Shown here: piece after piece, positions 17,740-25,669 of the stretch
How the letters are laid out: each line of letters opens with the position of its first letter
Numbering within the stretch: the first letter of the stretch is position 1
NCBI GenBank assembly: GCA_001898505.1
Contig: MKTZ01000008.1
Location: forward strand, 124,001-188,000
Length of the DNA stretch: 64,000 nucleotides
Direction: 5' to 3'
Source of the DNA: Sphingobacteriales bacterium 50-39
GTDB taxonomy: Bacteria > Bacteroidota > Bacteroidia > Chitinophagales > Chitinophagaceae
Made by a program: the position numbers and the translations under genes
Notes under the pieces: model-generated
Databases searched by the model: none
What the model was told of the DNA's origin: nothing
Seen by the model: only the letters and a program-made list of their open reading frames with translations

Positions 17740-18252
17740 ATGAAAGGAACAAAACTCTTTACTGGCCTGCTATTGACAGGCACCGCACTCTTCTCGATCG
17801 TTGCAGGGTGTAAAAAAAGCAATAATAGCAATAGTAGCAATAATAGCAGCGGCGGGGCCGGTATTTCCGCAACTATCAACGGGACGGCATGGCAGTCGCA
17901 GTATGTCTTGGCTATGAACAGTAGTGTATTTGCCGGACTAACAGGCTATCGTGGTAGATCAGCTGGCGATAGCACCTGGGTAGGCATCCAAATGAAGGAC
18001 ACCATTAAGCTCAATCAACCTGACACCTTCTATATAACCTCTTTGGTCTATTTCAGGAACAACCAAGTTTACGCAGGAGGCCATTGGACCGGATTGCCCA
18101 AGAGCCATGGGCAGATTACCGTCACTTCCTGGGACAAGACTGCGCATAATATCGCCGGGACATTCAGTGGGGTCATATACAACACCAATGGCGCCAATGA
18201 CAGCGCGAAAATCGATAATGGTCATTTCAACACCAGCTATATTCAGAATTGA
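17740..18252 (+). CDS. Lipoprotein of the DUF6252-like type, function unknown
   Basis: From the MKGTKLFTGLLLTGTALFS start this is a 170-aa lipoprotein with the lipobox at IVAGC, followed by a Ser/Asn-only linker. The mature domain starts ISATINGTAWQSQ and has a beta-rich pattern ending GTFSGVIYNTNGANDSAKIDNGHF. This arrangement (INGxxW then FSGxxxN near the end) is common in small Bacteroidota lipoproteins of unknown role. A second ATG two codons upstream (17734) is equally possible. Confidence 0.75.
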   Translation: MKGTKLFTGLLLTGTALFSIVAGCKKSNNSNSSNNSSGGAGISATINGTAWQSQYVLAMNSSVFAGLTGYRGRSAGDSTWVGIQMKDTIKLNQPDTFYITSLVYFRNNQVYAGGHWTGLPKSHGQITVTSWDKTAHNIAGTFSGVIYNTNGANDSAKIDNGHFNTSYIQN

Positions 18253-18375
18253 CTCTTATCCCCGCTATATGATAAATAATAACGGCTTCGGTGGCTCATC
18301 AAATTTCCGATACCGAATAATCAAATCTGTGGGCAAGTTTGAGTACCAAATACGGAAAGTGATGATGGCCTGACC

Positions 18376-18408
18376 AAAAAAAAGGCCCTCTGTGGAAACA
18401 GAGGGCCG
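18376..18408 (-). terminator. Rho-independent terminator of tRNA-Cys
   Basis: A perfect 10-bp stem (GGCCCTCTGT / ACAGAGGGCC, 18384-18407) with a GGAA loop is followed, on the minus strand, by eight T residues (18383-18376). It lies about 55 bp beyond the 3' end of the tRNA. Confidence 0.9.
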
Positions 18409-18462
18409 TCTAACGATTGCTTGCCATATGAAAGAGTTCGACGGCGCGATGCCGTTCTCTCG

Positions 18463-18533
18463 AGGTCGTGGGCGGACTCGAACCGCCGTAGAAGGTTTTG
18501 CAGACCCGTGCCTTGCCTCTCGGCCACGCGACC
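18463..18533 (-). tRNA. tRNA-Cys (GCA anticodon)
   Basis: Reverse complement, 71 nt. The acceptor stem begins GGTCGCG and ends CACGACC plus discriminator T, with one C-A mismatch. The anticodon loop is CTGCAAA, with anticodon GCA. A perfect T arm has stem GGCGG/CCGCC with loop TTCGAGT. No CCA is encoded directly after the discriminator. A strong terminator follows downstream on the same strand. Confidence 0.93.
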
Positions 18534-18873
18534 TTTTGAAAAAGGTGACATAAACTTTCGCAGATACTTCAAATACGAGGCCATAAAAATACGGCGCTAT
18601 TATTAGTCTACCAAATTAGTAGACAATTATTTTTTCGAAACCGGTTTCTTTGTCGCAATTACCCATTTGCGACCCATATTTGTATCGATATTATATCTAA
18701 CAGCCGGGAATGATCCTGTGGACCAGCAAGAATTGTTTGCAATTGATTAACAATTATTGCTGTCCTATTCTCTTTGGCTTCTTTAAACCTTTTTCTTTTC
18801 GGGCCGTCTATTCAGAGCGAACCGGAGGTTCGATGTCCGAGGGACCATACCCGTAAACTTTAACATTTAACAT
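18534..18873. other. 340-bp noncoding stretch rich in inverted repeats
   Basis: This lies between the divergent tRNA-Cys and the outer-membrane protein gene. It contains three consecutive inverted repeats (18606-18673, listed separately) and a smaller CGAACC/GGTTCG pair near 18817-18833. No open frame is credible. It probably carries the tRNA promoter and an operator region for the downstream barrel gene. Confidence 0.6.
18606..18673. promoter_or_regulatory. Cluster of three inverted repeats, one a LacI-type operator-like palindrome
   Basis: GTCTAC-7nt-GTAGAC (18606-18624), the perfect 12-bp palindrome GAAACCGGTTTC (18637-18648) and GTCGCAA-8nt-TTGCGAC (18652-18673) follow each other directly. 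The middle one has the central CG and AAACC/GGTTT arms typical of LacI-family operators. No LacI-family gene is in the window. Confidence 0.5.
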
Positions 18874-19575
18874 ATGCGGAAAATTGCGATGATCCTGCCA
18901 CTGGCTATCCTATTGGCCCTGCATTCATTTGCCCAGACGCAGGTGGAATTGATCCCCAATGCGGGGTATACTTTCCCAAGCCGTACCGACTTCGATAACG
19001 TATATGGCCGCATCAATGGAGGGCTTAATCTGGGCGGCTCCCTGAAGTTCAATCTCAACAAAAGTCTTGGCCTTGAAGTGTTATATAATCACATGAATAC
19101 GCAATCTGGTATTTATCAATATGGTTATGGAGGTGAAAAACTGGCGGGTGGAGATCTTACCCTTGACTATATCATGCTGGGAATGGTGCCGTCCTTTAAC
19201 ATTCCCGGCTCCACTGTTCGTCCCTTTATCGGGGCTTTTCTAGGCGCCGCTGTGCTTACCCCTGGGGCCAATACAGCCTATTCCAGCGACACAAAATTTG
19301 CCATGGGGCTTCAGCTGGGGACAAATATCTACTGTAGTCCCCGGGTAGGTATTCAGCTTAAGGCGCAGCTCTTATCCCCCGTGGATGGCGCCGGTGGCGG
19401 CTTTTATTTCAGCAATTATGGTGTTGGCAGCAATATCTCAGGTTATTCCAGTATTTATCAGTTTAGTCTGAGTGCAGGACTGATCCTGGGACTTGGGCAA
19501 GTCCTTCCGGAGCAGGTTTATCACAGGGGCTATAGACCTCGTGCCCGTCCAAGGCCCTATAGGTATTACTACTGA
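18874..19575 (+). CDS. Outer-membrane beta-barrel protein, porin-like, function unknown
   Basis: A 233-aa protein with a signal peptide (MRKIAMILPLAILLALHSFAQ) and alternating hydrophobic strands rich in Gly/Tyr (LNLGGSLKFNLNKSLGLEVLYNHMNT, FNIPGSTVRPFIGAFLGAAV). It ends in a strand and an Arg/Pro/Tyr-rich tail (RPRARPRPYRYYY) rather than the usual terminal Phe. Size and strand content suggest an 8-stranded OmpA/OmpX-like barrel. It is a single gene with its own terminator. Confidence 0.75.
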   Translation: MRKIAMILPLAILLALHSFAQTQVELIPNAGYTFPSRTDFDNVYGRINGGLNLGGSLKFNLNKSLGLEVLYNHMNTQSGIYQYGYGGEKLAGGDLTLDYIMLGMVPSFNIPGSTVRPFIGAFLGAAVLTPGANTAYSSDTKFAMGLQLGTNIYCSPRVGIQLKAQLLSPVDGAGGGFYFSNYGVGSNISGYSSIYQFSLSAGLILGLGQVLPEQVYHRGYRPRARPRPYRYYY

Positions 19576-19630
19576 TCAGAGGAGAACAAAGCGGGCCACA
19601 GGCCCGATATTTAATCCGCAGTGAGTTGGC

Positions 19631-19662
19631 GGCCAGCAGTTTATGCTGGCCTTTTTCTTTTT
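19631..19662 (+). terminator. Rho-independent terminator after the barrel gene
   Basis: Stem GGCCAGCA / TGCTGGCC with a 5-nt loop (19631-19651), followed by TTTTTCTTTTT. It lies about 55 bp after the stop at 19575. Confidence 0.9.
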
Positions 19663-19684
19663 GAGGTCCGCGGTTCCGGTAAAT

Positions 19685-19700
19685 ACTAACAAACGTTAGT
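19685..19700. promoter_or_regulatory. Palindrome ACTAAC-4-GTTAGT upstream of the acyl-CoA dehydrogenase
   Basis: A 6-4-6 inverted repeat 167 bp ahead of the acyl-CoA dehydrogenase start. Size and symmetry fit a TetR-family operator, the regulator type that often controls fatty-acid or branched-chain acyl-CoA genes. No TetR gene is in the window. Confidence 0.4.
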
Positions 19701-19732
19701 TTCTGATAAAAATTTATTACCTTTAATATATA

Positions 19733-19750
19733 AATACCTGCCTAGGTATT
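19733..19750. promoter_or_regulatory. Second palindrome AATACCT-4-AGGTATT upstream of the acyl-CoA dehydrogenase
   Basis: A 7-4-7 perfect inverted repeat, 32 bp downstream of the first palindrome and unrelated to it in sequence. It may be a second operator. It overlaps an AT-rich stretch (CTTTAATATATAA) that could be promoter DNA. Confidence 0.4.
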
Positions 19751-19781
19751 CGTTCTGATAATGATTGTTTGCCAAGTGTTG

Positions 19782-19818
19782 CCAGGCAATAGCCATCGGG
19801 TTGTTGCCTGGTTCTTTT
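19782..19818 (+). promoter_or_regulatory. Leader hairpin with T-rich tail ahead of the acyl-CoA dehydrogenase
   Basis: CCAGGCAA (19782-19789) pairs with TTGCCTGG (19804-19811) across 14 nt and is followed by TTCTTTT, 48 bp upstream of the start codon. The shape is that of an intrinsic terminator or attenuator placed in a leader. Confidence 0.4.
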
Positions 19819-19866
19819 AAGCAATCGCCCCAGCACGGGTTCAGGGGCTGAACGTCCAAAAAAATA

Positions 19867-21012
19867 ATGTACATGGAATTTTCAAGAGACGAGATCACAC
19901 AACAAGTGGCCCATACGGCCAGGGACTTTGCTCATCAATATATCAAGCCGCATGTCATGGAATGGGATGAGACGCAGGAGTTTCCCCGCCAGCTGTTCAA
20001 AGAGCTGGGGAACCTGGGCATGATGGGGGTGCTTGTCCCGGAAGAGTATGGCGGCTCGGGTCTTTCCTATATCGAATATGTCACCATTATACAGGAGATA
20101 GCCAGGGTTTGTGGCTCCATCGGGCTGAGCCTGGCCGCGCATAATTCCCTCTGTACGGGGCATATCCTGGCCTTTGGTAATGAGGAGCAGAAGAGAAAAT
20201 ATTTACCCTGTCTGGCTTCGGGGCAGTCCCTGGGCGCATGGGGTCTGACAGAGGCGGGTACCGGCAGCGATGCCGGCAATATGCGTTGTGTTGCCGTAAA
20301 GGATGGGGATGAATGGGTGATCAATGGCACCAAATGCTGGATAACCCATGGGCGCAGCGGCGACATCGCTGTAGTAATAGCCAGGACGGGCGAACCCCGG
20401 ACGAAGGACAATGCCACCGCCTTTGTCGTGGAACGAGGAACAAAGGGATTCAGCGGCGGCAAAAAGGAAAACAAGCTGGGCATGCGCGCCAGCGAGACAG
20501 CCGAAATGATCTTTGACAATTGCAGGGTATCGGATGCCAATCGCCTTGGAAAAGTAGGCGAGGGATTCAAGCAGTCGCTGAAAGTATTGGATGGAGGGCG
20601 GATCTCTATAGCGGCCCTTTCCCTGGGCATCGCCAAGGGGGCGCTGGATGCCGCATTGCAATACTCAAAAGAAAGACACCAGTTCGATCAGCCCATCTCC
20701 AACTTCCAGGGCATCTCTTTCAAGCTGGCAGACATGGCTACCGAGATCGCGGCTGCGGAATTGCTCACGCTACAGGCTGCCGATAAGAAGAACAAACATC
20801 TCCCTATGACAAAGGAGGCGGCCATGGCTAAATACTATGCCAGCGAAGTGGCTGTCCGGACTGCTACCGACGCCGTCCAGATATTTGGGGGATATGGATA
20901 CACAAAAGATTTCCCGGTGGAGAAATTTTACCGCGACAGCAAACTTTGCACCATCGGGGAAGGCACTTCCGAGATCCAAAAACTGGTCATTGCCAGAGAG
21001 GTTTTGAAGTAA
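19867..21012 (+). CDS. Short-chain-type acyl-CoA dehydrogenase
   Basis: A 381-aa flavoenzyme. It has the FAD-binding AWGLTEAGTGSDAGN and WITHGRSGDI segments, the QLGKVGEG-like loop, and a C-terminal FGGYGYTKDFPVEKFYRDSK...GEGTSEIQ block carrying the catalytic glutamate of short-chain and butyryl-type enzymes. It oxidises acyl-CoA to enoyl-CoA and passes electrons to ETF. It stands alone, with no other beta-oxidation genes adjacent. The upstream 170 bp contain two palindromes and a hairpin. A second ATG two codons in (19873) is also possible. Confidence 0.93.
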   Translation: MYMEFSRDEITQQVAHTARDFAHQYIKPHVMEWDETQEFPRQLFKELGNLGMMGVLVPEEYGGSGLSYIEYVTIIQEIARVCGSIGLSLAAHNSLCTGHILAFGNEEQKRKYLPCLASGQSLGAWGLTEAGTGSDAGNMRCVAVKDGDEWVINGTKCWITHGRSGDIAVVIARTGEPRTKDNATAFVVERGTKGFSGGKKENKLGMRASETAEMIFDNCRVSDANRLGKVGEGFKQSLKVLDGGRISIAALSLGIAKGALDAALQYSKERHQFDQPISNFQGISFKLADMATEIAAAELLTLQAADKKNKHLPMTKEAAMAKYYASEVAVRTATDAVQIFGGYGYTKDFPVEKFYRDSKLCTIGEGTSEIQKLVIAREVLK

Positions 21013-21054
21013 ATATTGGCCTGTTTTTGGATAGCATATTCCTAAAAAGACCTT

Positions 21055-22488
21055 ATGTCGCGTACGGCCTTTGCGGTAGCGATCATGCTACTTGTTGCTT
21101 CCTGTAAAAAAACATCAACATCCGATCCGAATTCGCATCCCGCTGCGGGGGATGTAGCGCTTAATTTCTCCGTGGATGTAAATAAGCCAGGGCGGCTTAT
21201 CCCCTTGGGCTTCACCGGCTTGAGCTATGAAGCAGGCGCCATTCCCAACCCTGCCTATTTTTCCGACTCCAATACGACATTTGTAAATCTTATAAAAGAG
21301 CTGGGACAAGGAGTGTTCCGCATTGGCGGTAATACTGTAGACCGGAGTCCGTGGGTGGCCGTTGCCAGCTCCGGTGTGAACCTGGATAAGGTCATCACCG
21401 ACCAGGATCTTGACCGGCTGTTCAAATTCACCGGCGCGACGGGTTGGAAAGTAATGTTTGGTCTTAATCTCGGAACTGGCACGCCCCGATATGCCGCTCT
21501 GGAGGCAGCCTATATATATAGTCATTACCCGGACCAGCTTTTTTCATTCGAGATAGGGAATGAGCCGGACTTTTATGGCAATAACGGGCTTCGTCCTATT
21601 GGTTATTCCAATACTGATTTTGAAAAGGATTTTACCGTATTTTATGACAGTATCAGGGGTAGGACGCCCGAGGCTGTATTTTCAGGCCCAACCACGGCTA
21701 CACATACCATGACCTGGCTCGAACCGTTCGTCAGGGATGAAGCCAGCCATATTCAAATGGTGACACAGCATTATTATAAAATGGGACCAGCTTCCAGCCC
21801 GGCTGTGACCATCGAGAAGCTGCTTGATGGGAATTCGGGCATCATCAGCCAGGCCGAGACGATGAAGGCCGTGGCGGATGTCTATCACCTGCCTTATCGT
21901 ATTGCCGAGTGTAATTCCGTATTTGGAGGAGGTAAGGGTGGGGTCAGCAATACGCTGGCTTCCGCGTTGTGGGGATTGGATCTGATGTTCGTCCTGGCTG
22001 AACATGGCGCGGCGGGCGTTAACTTCCATCATGGTGGGAAAGATACTGATTGGTATAATCCAATTGAATTTTACCAGGGACAGTTCATACCCAAGCCATT
22101 GTATTATGGCATGTTGCTCTTTTCCAAGGCCGCAGATGGCAATTTGTTGTCCGTGTCGGCCGATACGTTACGTCAGTCAGAAGCTTTTAATCTGGTAGTG
22201 CATGCCGTCAAAAGACAAAACGGCGCCGTCCTCGTAACCCTTATCAATAAGGACTTGTCCCGGCAGGCATTTGTTACCTTGACAATACATCATCCCGGGT
22301 GGCAAAGCGCCAGTCTGTTGCGGTTGACAGGCGGCTCGCCTGCGGATACTTCCGTCATGCTGGGGGGAGCGGCTGTGGATGCGGAGGGACATTGGACGCC
22401 CCAACAAGTGGAAAATGCTACCCTTACAAAAAATGGATGTACGGTGAAAATGCCTCCCTATAGCGCGGCGCTGCTGGTGCTGCAATAG
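21055..22488 (+). CDS. GH79-like glycoside hydrolase lipoprotein (beta-glucuronidase-type)
   Basis: A 477-aa lipoprotein (lipobox LLVASC, Cys17). The TIM barrel has a probable acid/base E170 in FEIGNEPDFYG and a probable nucleophile E285 in YRIAECNSVFGGG, spaced as in clan A GH79 enzymes. An N-terminal GLSYEAG segment and a C-terminal beta domain (AAVDAEGHW...MPPYSAALLVLQ) also match that family. GH79 members remove glucuronic acid from glycans such as arabinogalactan. It is outside the main polysaccharide locus but could act on its products. It starts 42 bp after the acyl-CoA dehydrogenase stop. Confidence 0.75.
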   Translation: MSRTAFAVAIMLLVASCKKTSTSDPNSHPAAGDVALNFSVDVNKPGRLIPLGFTGLSYEAGAIPNPAYFSDSNTTFVNLIKELGQGVFRIGGNTVDRSPWVAVASSGVNLDKVITDQDLDRLFKFTGATGWKVMFGLNLGTGTPRYAALEAAYIYSHYPDQLFSFEIGNEPDFYGNNGLRPIGYSNTDFEKDFTVFYDSIRGRTPEAVFSGPTTATHTMTWLEPFVRDEASHIQMVTQHYYKMGPASSPAVTIEKLLDGNSGIISQAETMKAVADVYHLPYRIAECNSVFGGGKGGVSNTLASALWGLDLMFVLAEHGAAGVNFHHGGKDTDWYNPIEFYQGQFIPKPLYYGMLLFSKAADGNLLSVSADTLRQSEAFNLVVHAVKRQNGAVLVTLINKDLSRQAFVTLTIHHPGWQSASLLRLTGGSPADTSVMLGGAAVDAEGHWTPQQVENATLTKNGCTVKMPPYSAALLVLQ

Positions 22489-22490
22489 GA

Positions 22491-22664
22491 TCAGGGCATG
22501 AAGTCGTCTTCCGGCCTCTTATCGTATTTATCGAACAGCTTGTCGATGGCCCCGGCGAAGATGGGGAATTTTTCCTTGGAGAACTCTTTGATGACGTCGA
22601 TGGCTTTGTAAGCCTGCTCTTCCGTAAGCCCGATGGCTTTCATTCTGTCGATCAGTTCCTGCAT
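22491..22664 (-). CDS. Small conserved protein (57 aa) of unknown function
   Basis: The reverse-strand ATG at 22664 encodes MQELIDRMKAIGLTEEQAYK and continues through a VIKEFSKEKFP helix to a C-terminus of DKRPEDDFMP. It is acidic and helical, with coherent coding character and no overlap with the GH79 gene (2-bp gap between stop codons). No family is recognised beyond similarity to short DUF2267-like helical proteins. It lies downstream of clpX on the same strand beyond a hairpin. Confidence 0.6.
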   Translation of the reverse strand: MQELIDRMKAIGLTEEQAYKAIDVIKEFSKEKFPIFAGAIDKLFDKYDKRPEDDFMP

Positions 22665-22676
22665 ATACAAATGATT

Positions 22677-22700
22677 AAAGGACCTGCCTGGCAGGTCCTT
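22677..22700 (-). terminator. Hairpin between clpX and the 57-aa protein gene
   Basis: A perfect inverted repeat AAAGGACCTGCC / GGCAGGTCCTTT (22677-22700) lies 6 bp past the clpX stop. On the minus strand the T run is short; on the plus strand it is TTTTT. It probably ends or attenuates clpX transcription and could act in both directions. Confidence 0.6.
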
Positions 22701-22706
22701 TTTATG

Positions 22707-23942
22707 TTAAGCTACTTTCAGTAGGTTCATCTTGCTCTTATCGAACTTCTTCCGCGCATATTCCAGGTCGAGATGGAACTTGCTTTCCTTGGCAGATGGA
22801 AGTTCGAACATCGCATCCGTGAGAATGCTTTCACAGATGCTGCGAAGACCTCTCGCCCCTAATTTATATTCGATGGCCTTGTCTACCATAAAGTCCAGCA
22901 CTTCCAGGTCAAAGCTCAGCTGTATGCCTTCCAGCTCGAACAATTTCTTGTACTGCCGGATGAGCGAATTCTTGGGTTCCGTAAGGATGGAGCGCAGCGT
23001 AGTCTTGTCCAGCGGATCGAGATGTGTGACAACAGGCAGACGACCTAACAATTCCGGGATAAGGCCAAATGACTTCAGGTCGGGTGCATTCACATATTGC
23101 AGGAGATTCTTTTTCGCCTGCTCCTGCTGTTCTTTGTTCACGTTGAAGCCTATGGCATTTGTATTGATCCTGCGGGCAATGATCTTGTCCACCCCATCGA
23201 AGGCGCCGCCACAGATGAAGAGGATATTTTGCGTATTGATCTTTATCAGCTTCTGCTCCGGATGTTTTCTTCCGCCCTGCGGAGGTACCAGGACATCCGT
23301 GCCTTCCAGCAATTTCAGCAATCCCTGCTGTACGCCTTCGCCGCTGACATCGCGGGTGATGGAAGGGTTGTCGCCTTTGCGGGCTATCTTATCTATTTCG
23401 TCGATGTAGACGATGCCTCTCTCGGCCGCCGCCACATCATAATTGCATACCTGTAACAGACGGGTGAGGATGCTTTCCACGTCTTCACCTACATAGCCGG
23501 CTTCCGTAAATACGGTGGCATCGACAATGGCGAAGGGCACATTCAGCAGTTTGGCGATGGTCTTGGCCAGCAGGGTCTTGCCTGTACCGGTCTCCCCCAC
23601 CATAATGATGTTGCTCTTTTCGATCTCCACCTCATTCTCCACTATCTTCTGCTGCAGGCGCTTATAATGATTATATACGGCTACGGACAGCACTTTTTTG
23701 GCGTCGTCCTGGCCAATGACGTACTCGTCCAGGATACGCTTTATTTCAATAGGCTTTTTGACCGTGAGCTTGAAGGAGCTGCCACCTGGAGTGTCCTCCC
23801 GGATCATTAGCTCCTGCTGAATGATCTCCTGCGCATGCTCCACACAGTTCTCACAAATATGTCCTTCCTGTCCTGCGATGAGGATCTTTACCTCATCTCT
23901 GTTGCGCCCGCAAAAAGAACAATGTAAGGTGTTTTTTGCCAT
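22707..23942 (-). CDS. clpX: ATP-dependent Clp protease ATP-binding subunit ClpX
   Basis: A 411-aa AAA+ unfoldase. The N-terminal zinc-binding domain has Cys8, Cys11, Cys30 and Cys33, Walker A is GETGTGKT (116-123), and the pore loop is in GYVGEDVES. Sensor regions and the R-rich [13 protein letters not shown] motif are also present. It delivers unfolded proteins to ClpP in the cytoplasm. Length is normal. It is last in the tig-clpP-clpP-clpX series but separated from clpP by a terminator, so it has its own promoter. Confidence 0.97.
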   Translation of the reverse strand: MAKNTLHCSFCGRNRDEVKILIAGQEGHICENCVEHAQEIIQQELMIREDTPGGSSFKLTVKKPIEIKRILDEYVIGQDDAKKVLSVAVYNHYKRLQQKIVENEVEIEKSNIIMVGETGTGKTLLAKTIAKLLNVPFAIVDATVFTEAGYVGEDVESILTRLLQVCNYDVAAAERGIVYIDEIDKIARKGDNPSITRDVSGEGVQQGLLKLLEGTDVLVPPQGGRKHPEQKLIKINTQNILFICGGAFDGVDKIIARRINTNAIGFNVNKEQQEQAKKNLLQYVNAPDLKSFGLIPELLGRLPVVTHLDPLDKTTLRSILTEPKNSLIRQYKKLFELEGIQLSFDLEVLDFMVDKAIEYKLGARGLRSICESILTDAMFELPSAKESKFHLDLEYARKKFDKSKMNLLKVA

Positions 23943-23966
23943 TTCTCTAAGTATTCAGATTGATCA

Positions 23967-23974
23967 CAAAGTTA
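23967..23974 (-). promoter_or_regulatory. Candidate -7 promoter element of clpX
   Basis: Minus-strand TAACTTTG exactly fits TAnnTTTG, 24 nt upstream of the clpX ATG. No clear -33 TTG is seen at the normal spacing. Confidence 0.45.
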
Positions 23975-24005
23975 CCCAACTTATTGGATTATGCCAGTAT
24001 GTGGG

Positions 24006-24038
24006 AAAAAAGACCGCCTGCTGCTAAACAGAGGCGGC
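24006..24038 (-). terminator. Terminator downstream of the clpP pair
   Basis: On the minus strand a stem CCGCCT/AGGCGG with an inner CTG/CAG extension is followed by a T6 run (24011-24006). It separates the clpP genes from clpX. Confidence 0.8.
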
Positions 24039-24070
24039 CGTCCGTAATTGGTTATTAATTAGTTACTATA

Positions 24071-24709
24071 CTAAATCTTTTCGATGACCTGATCCACGAT
24101 GCCATATTCGATGGCTTCTTTGGCGTCCATCCAATAATCCCTGTCAAAGTCCTTCATTACCTGTTCAATTTTCTTGCCGCAATTTTCGGCGAGGATCCGG
24201 GCGCTGATGTCCTTTACTCTCCTCGTTTGTTTGGCGGTGATCTCAAGGTCAATGCTTACTCCCTGCATATAGCCTCCCAGGCTGGGCTGGTGGATCATGA
24301 TCTCGGAATGAGGGAAGACAAAGCGACGGCCTTTTACTCCTCCGCTCAGTAGGATAGAGCCCATGGAAGCTGCCAGTCCCATACAGATGGTGCTGACGGG
24401 GCTTTTAAGCAGCTTCATCGTATCATAGATCACCATACCGGAGGAGACTACTCCTCCAGGGCTATTAATGAAGAAACGGATCTCTTCTCCGGGCTTGTCG
24501 GCATCCAGCAACCGCAGCTTGGTCACTACTTCTTTTGCGCTACGGTCATCCACCGGTCCCCACAGTTCCACTGTCCTGTTCTCAAAAAAATATTTCTCCA
24601 TCTTTTTCGCCAGCATTCCCAGCTCGGGACCTTTATCCTCCTTAGGTTCCTTCTCATCCGGCTCGTCGTCTAAATAAGTGGGCTTCAGTAGATATTTTGA
24701 ATAATTCAT
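24071..24709 (-). CDS. clpP: ClpP-family serine protease, second paralogue with charged N-terminal extension
   Basis: A 212-aa protein with a complete catalytic triad: Ser115 in GLAASMGS, His140 in MIHQPS and Asp191 in DFDRDYWMD. It has an acidic/basic N-terminal segment (DDEPDEKEPKEDK) not seen in its neighbour and a shorter C-terminus. ClpP forms a tetradecameric barrel with ClpX. The gene follows the more canonical clpP by 44 bp, so the two could form mixed rings; that is inference from tandem position and intact triads. Confidence 0.9.
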   Translation of the reverse strand: MNYSKYLLKPTYLDDEPDEKEPKEDKGPELGMLAKKMEKYFFENRTVELWGPVDDRSAKEVVTKLRLLDADKPGEEIRFFINSPGGVVSSGMVIYDTMKLLKSPVSTICMGLAASMGSILLSGGVKGRRFVFPHSEIMIHQPSLGGYMQGVSIDLEITAKQTRRVKDISARILAENCGKKIEQVMKDFDRDYWMDAKEAIEYGIVDQVIEKI

Positions 24710-24753
24710 TATTGTGTGATTTAATAGTTCTCGTAATTGGATCTGTCGGTGCG

Positions 24754-25446
24754 TTAGTCTTTCTTTTCCTTACGGGGGTTGAGCAGCAGCACTTCATCGA
24801 CCAGGCCATATTCCTTGGCTTCCAGGGCTGTCAGCCAGTAGTCGCGATCGCTGTCCTTTTCTACCTGTTTGGCCGTCTTGCTGGTGTGGTAAGCGGTGAT
24901 CTCGTATAATTCCTTCCTCAGCTTTTTGATCTCGTTGACGGTGATCTCGATGTCGGAGGTCTGTCCGCCGATGGAGCCGCTGGGCTGGTGCATCATGATA
25001 CGGCTATGCTTCAGCGCTGTACGTTTGCCTTTGGTGCCGGCGCACATAAGTACCTGTCCCATGGAAGCCGCCATGCCGATGCAGATGGTGGCTACGTCAG
25101 GAGTGACATATTGCATGGTATCATACACACCCAGTCCGGAGTATACGCTACCGCCGGGGCAATTGATGTACATCTGGATATCACGATGACGGTCTGTGCT
25201 GTCCAGGAACAGCAGCTGTGCGGTGACGATATTGGCCACCTCGTCGTTGATGGGATAGCCCAGGAAAATGATACGGTCCATCATCAGACGGCTGTATACG
25301 TCCATGACGGCTACGTTCATCGGTCGCTCTTCAATAATGTTGGGGGTGAGATTGGTGACAACGTATTTGTTGTAGTCGTTCAATGTATTACTGGAAATCC
25401 CTTGGTGTTTCACAGCATACTTCTCGAATTCGCTTGATAGATTCAT
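24754..25446 (-). CDS. clpP: ATP-dependent Clp protease proteolytic subunit ClpP
   Basis: A 230-aa protein, closer to canonical ClpP: Ser128 in GMAASMGQ, His153 in MMHQPSG and Asp202 in DRDYWL are all present. The N-terminus is longer than in E. coli ClpP. It lies between tig and the second clpP gene on the same strand. Its upstream region holds imperfect tandem repeats (25482-25518). Confidence 0.95.
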   Translation of the reverse strand: MNLSSEFEKYAVKHQGISSNTLNDYNKYVVTNLTPNIIEERPMNVAVMDVYSRLMMDRIIFLGYPINDEVANIVTAQLLFLDSTDRHRDIQMYINCPGGSVYSGLGVYDTMQYVTPDVATICIGMAASMGQVLMCAGTKGKRTALKHSRIMMHQPSGSIGGQTSDIEITVNEIKKLRKELYEITAYHTSKTAKQVEKDSDRDYWLTALEAKEYGLVDEVLLLNPRKEKKD

Positions 25447-25481
25447 ATTGATTTTTTTCTATTCGTTAAGTTCTTTCGCCG

Positions 25482-25518
25482 GGACAGTTAAACTTTGCCA
25501 GGACAATTAACTTTCTTT
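25482..25518. repeat. Imperfect tandem repeat upstream of clpP
   Basis: GGACAGTTAAACTTTGCCA (25482-25500) is followed directly by GGACAATTAACTTTCTTT (25501-25518). A related inverted CTGTCC-AAACTTTTAAACTGCCA copy lies at 25527-25548. It sits between tig and clpP within 105 bp of the clpP start and may be regulatory. Confidence 0.4.
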
Positions 25519-25620
25519 CAAATCTCTGTCCAAACTTTTAAACTGCCAAAAAACTGACAGTATGCCAGTAAGGGTCCACAAAATACCCCATTCTCCTGAA
25601 AAAATGCTTATATGAAGCCA

Positions 25621-25649
25621 TAAAAAAGCCCGGGCTGACCGCCCGGGCT
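25621..25649 (-). terminator. Terminator of tig
   Basis: AGCCCGGG / CCCGGGCT stem (25627-25649) with a 7-nt loop and, on the minus strand, a T6 run. It starts 20 bp after the tig stop. Confidence 0.92.
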
Positions 25650-25669
25650 ATATGTTGAGGTAGAATCGA

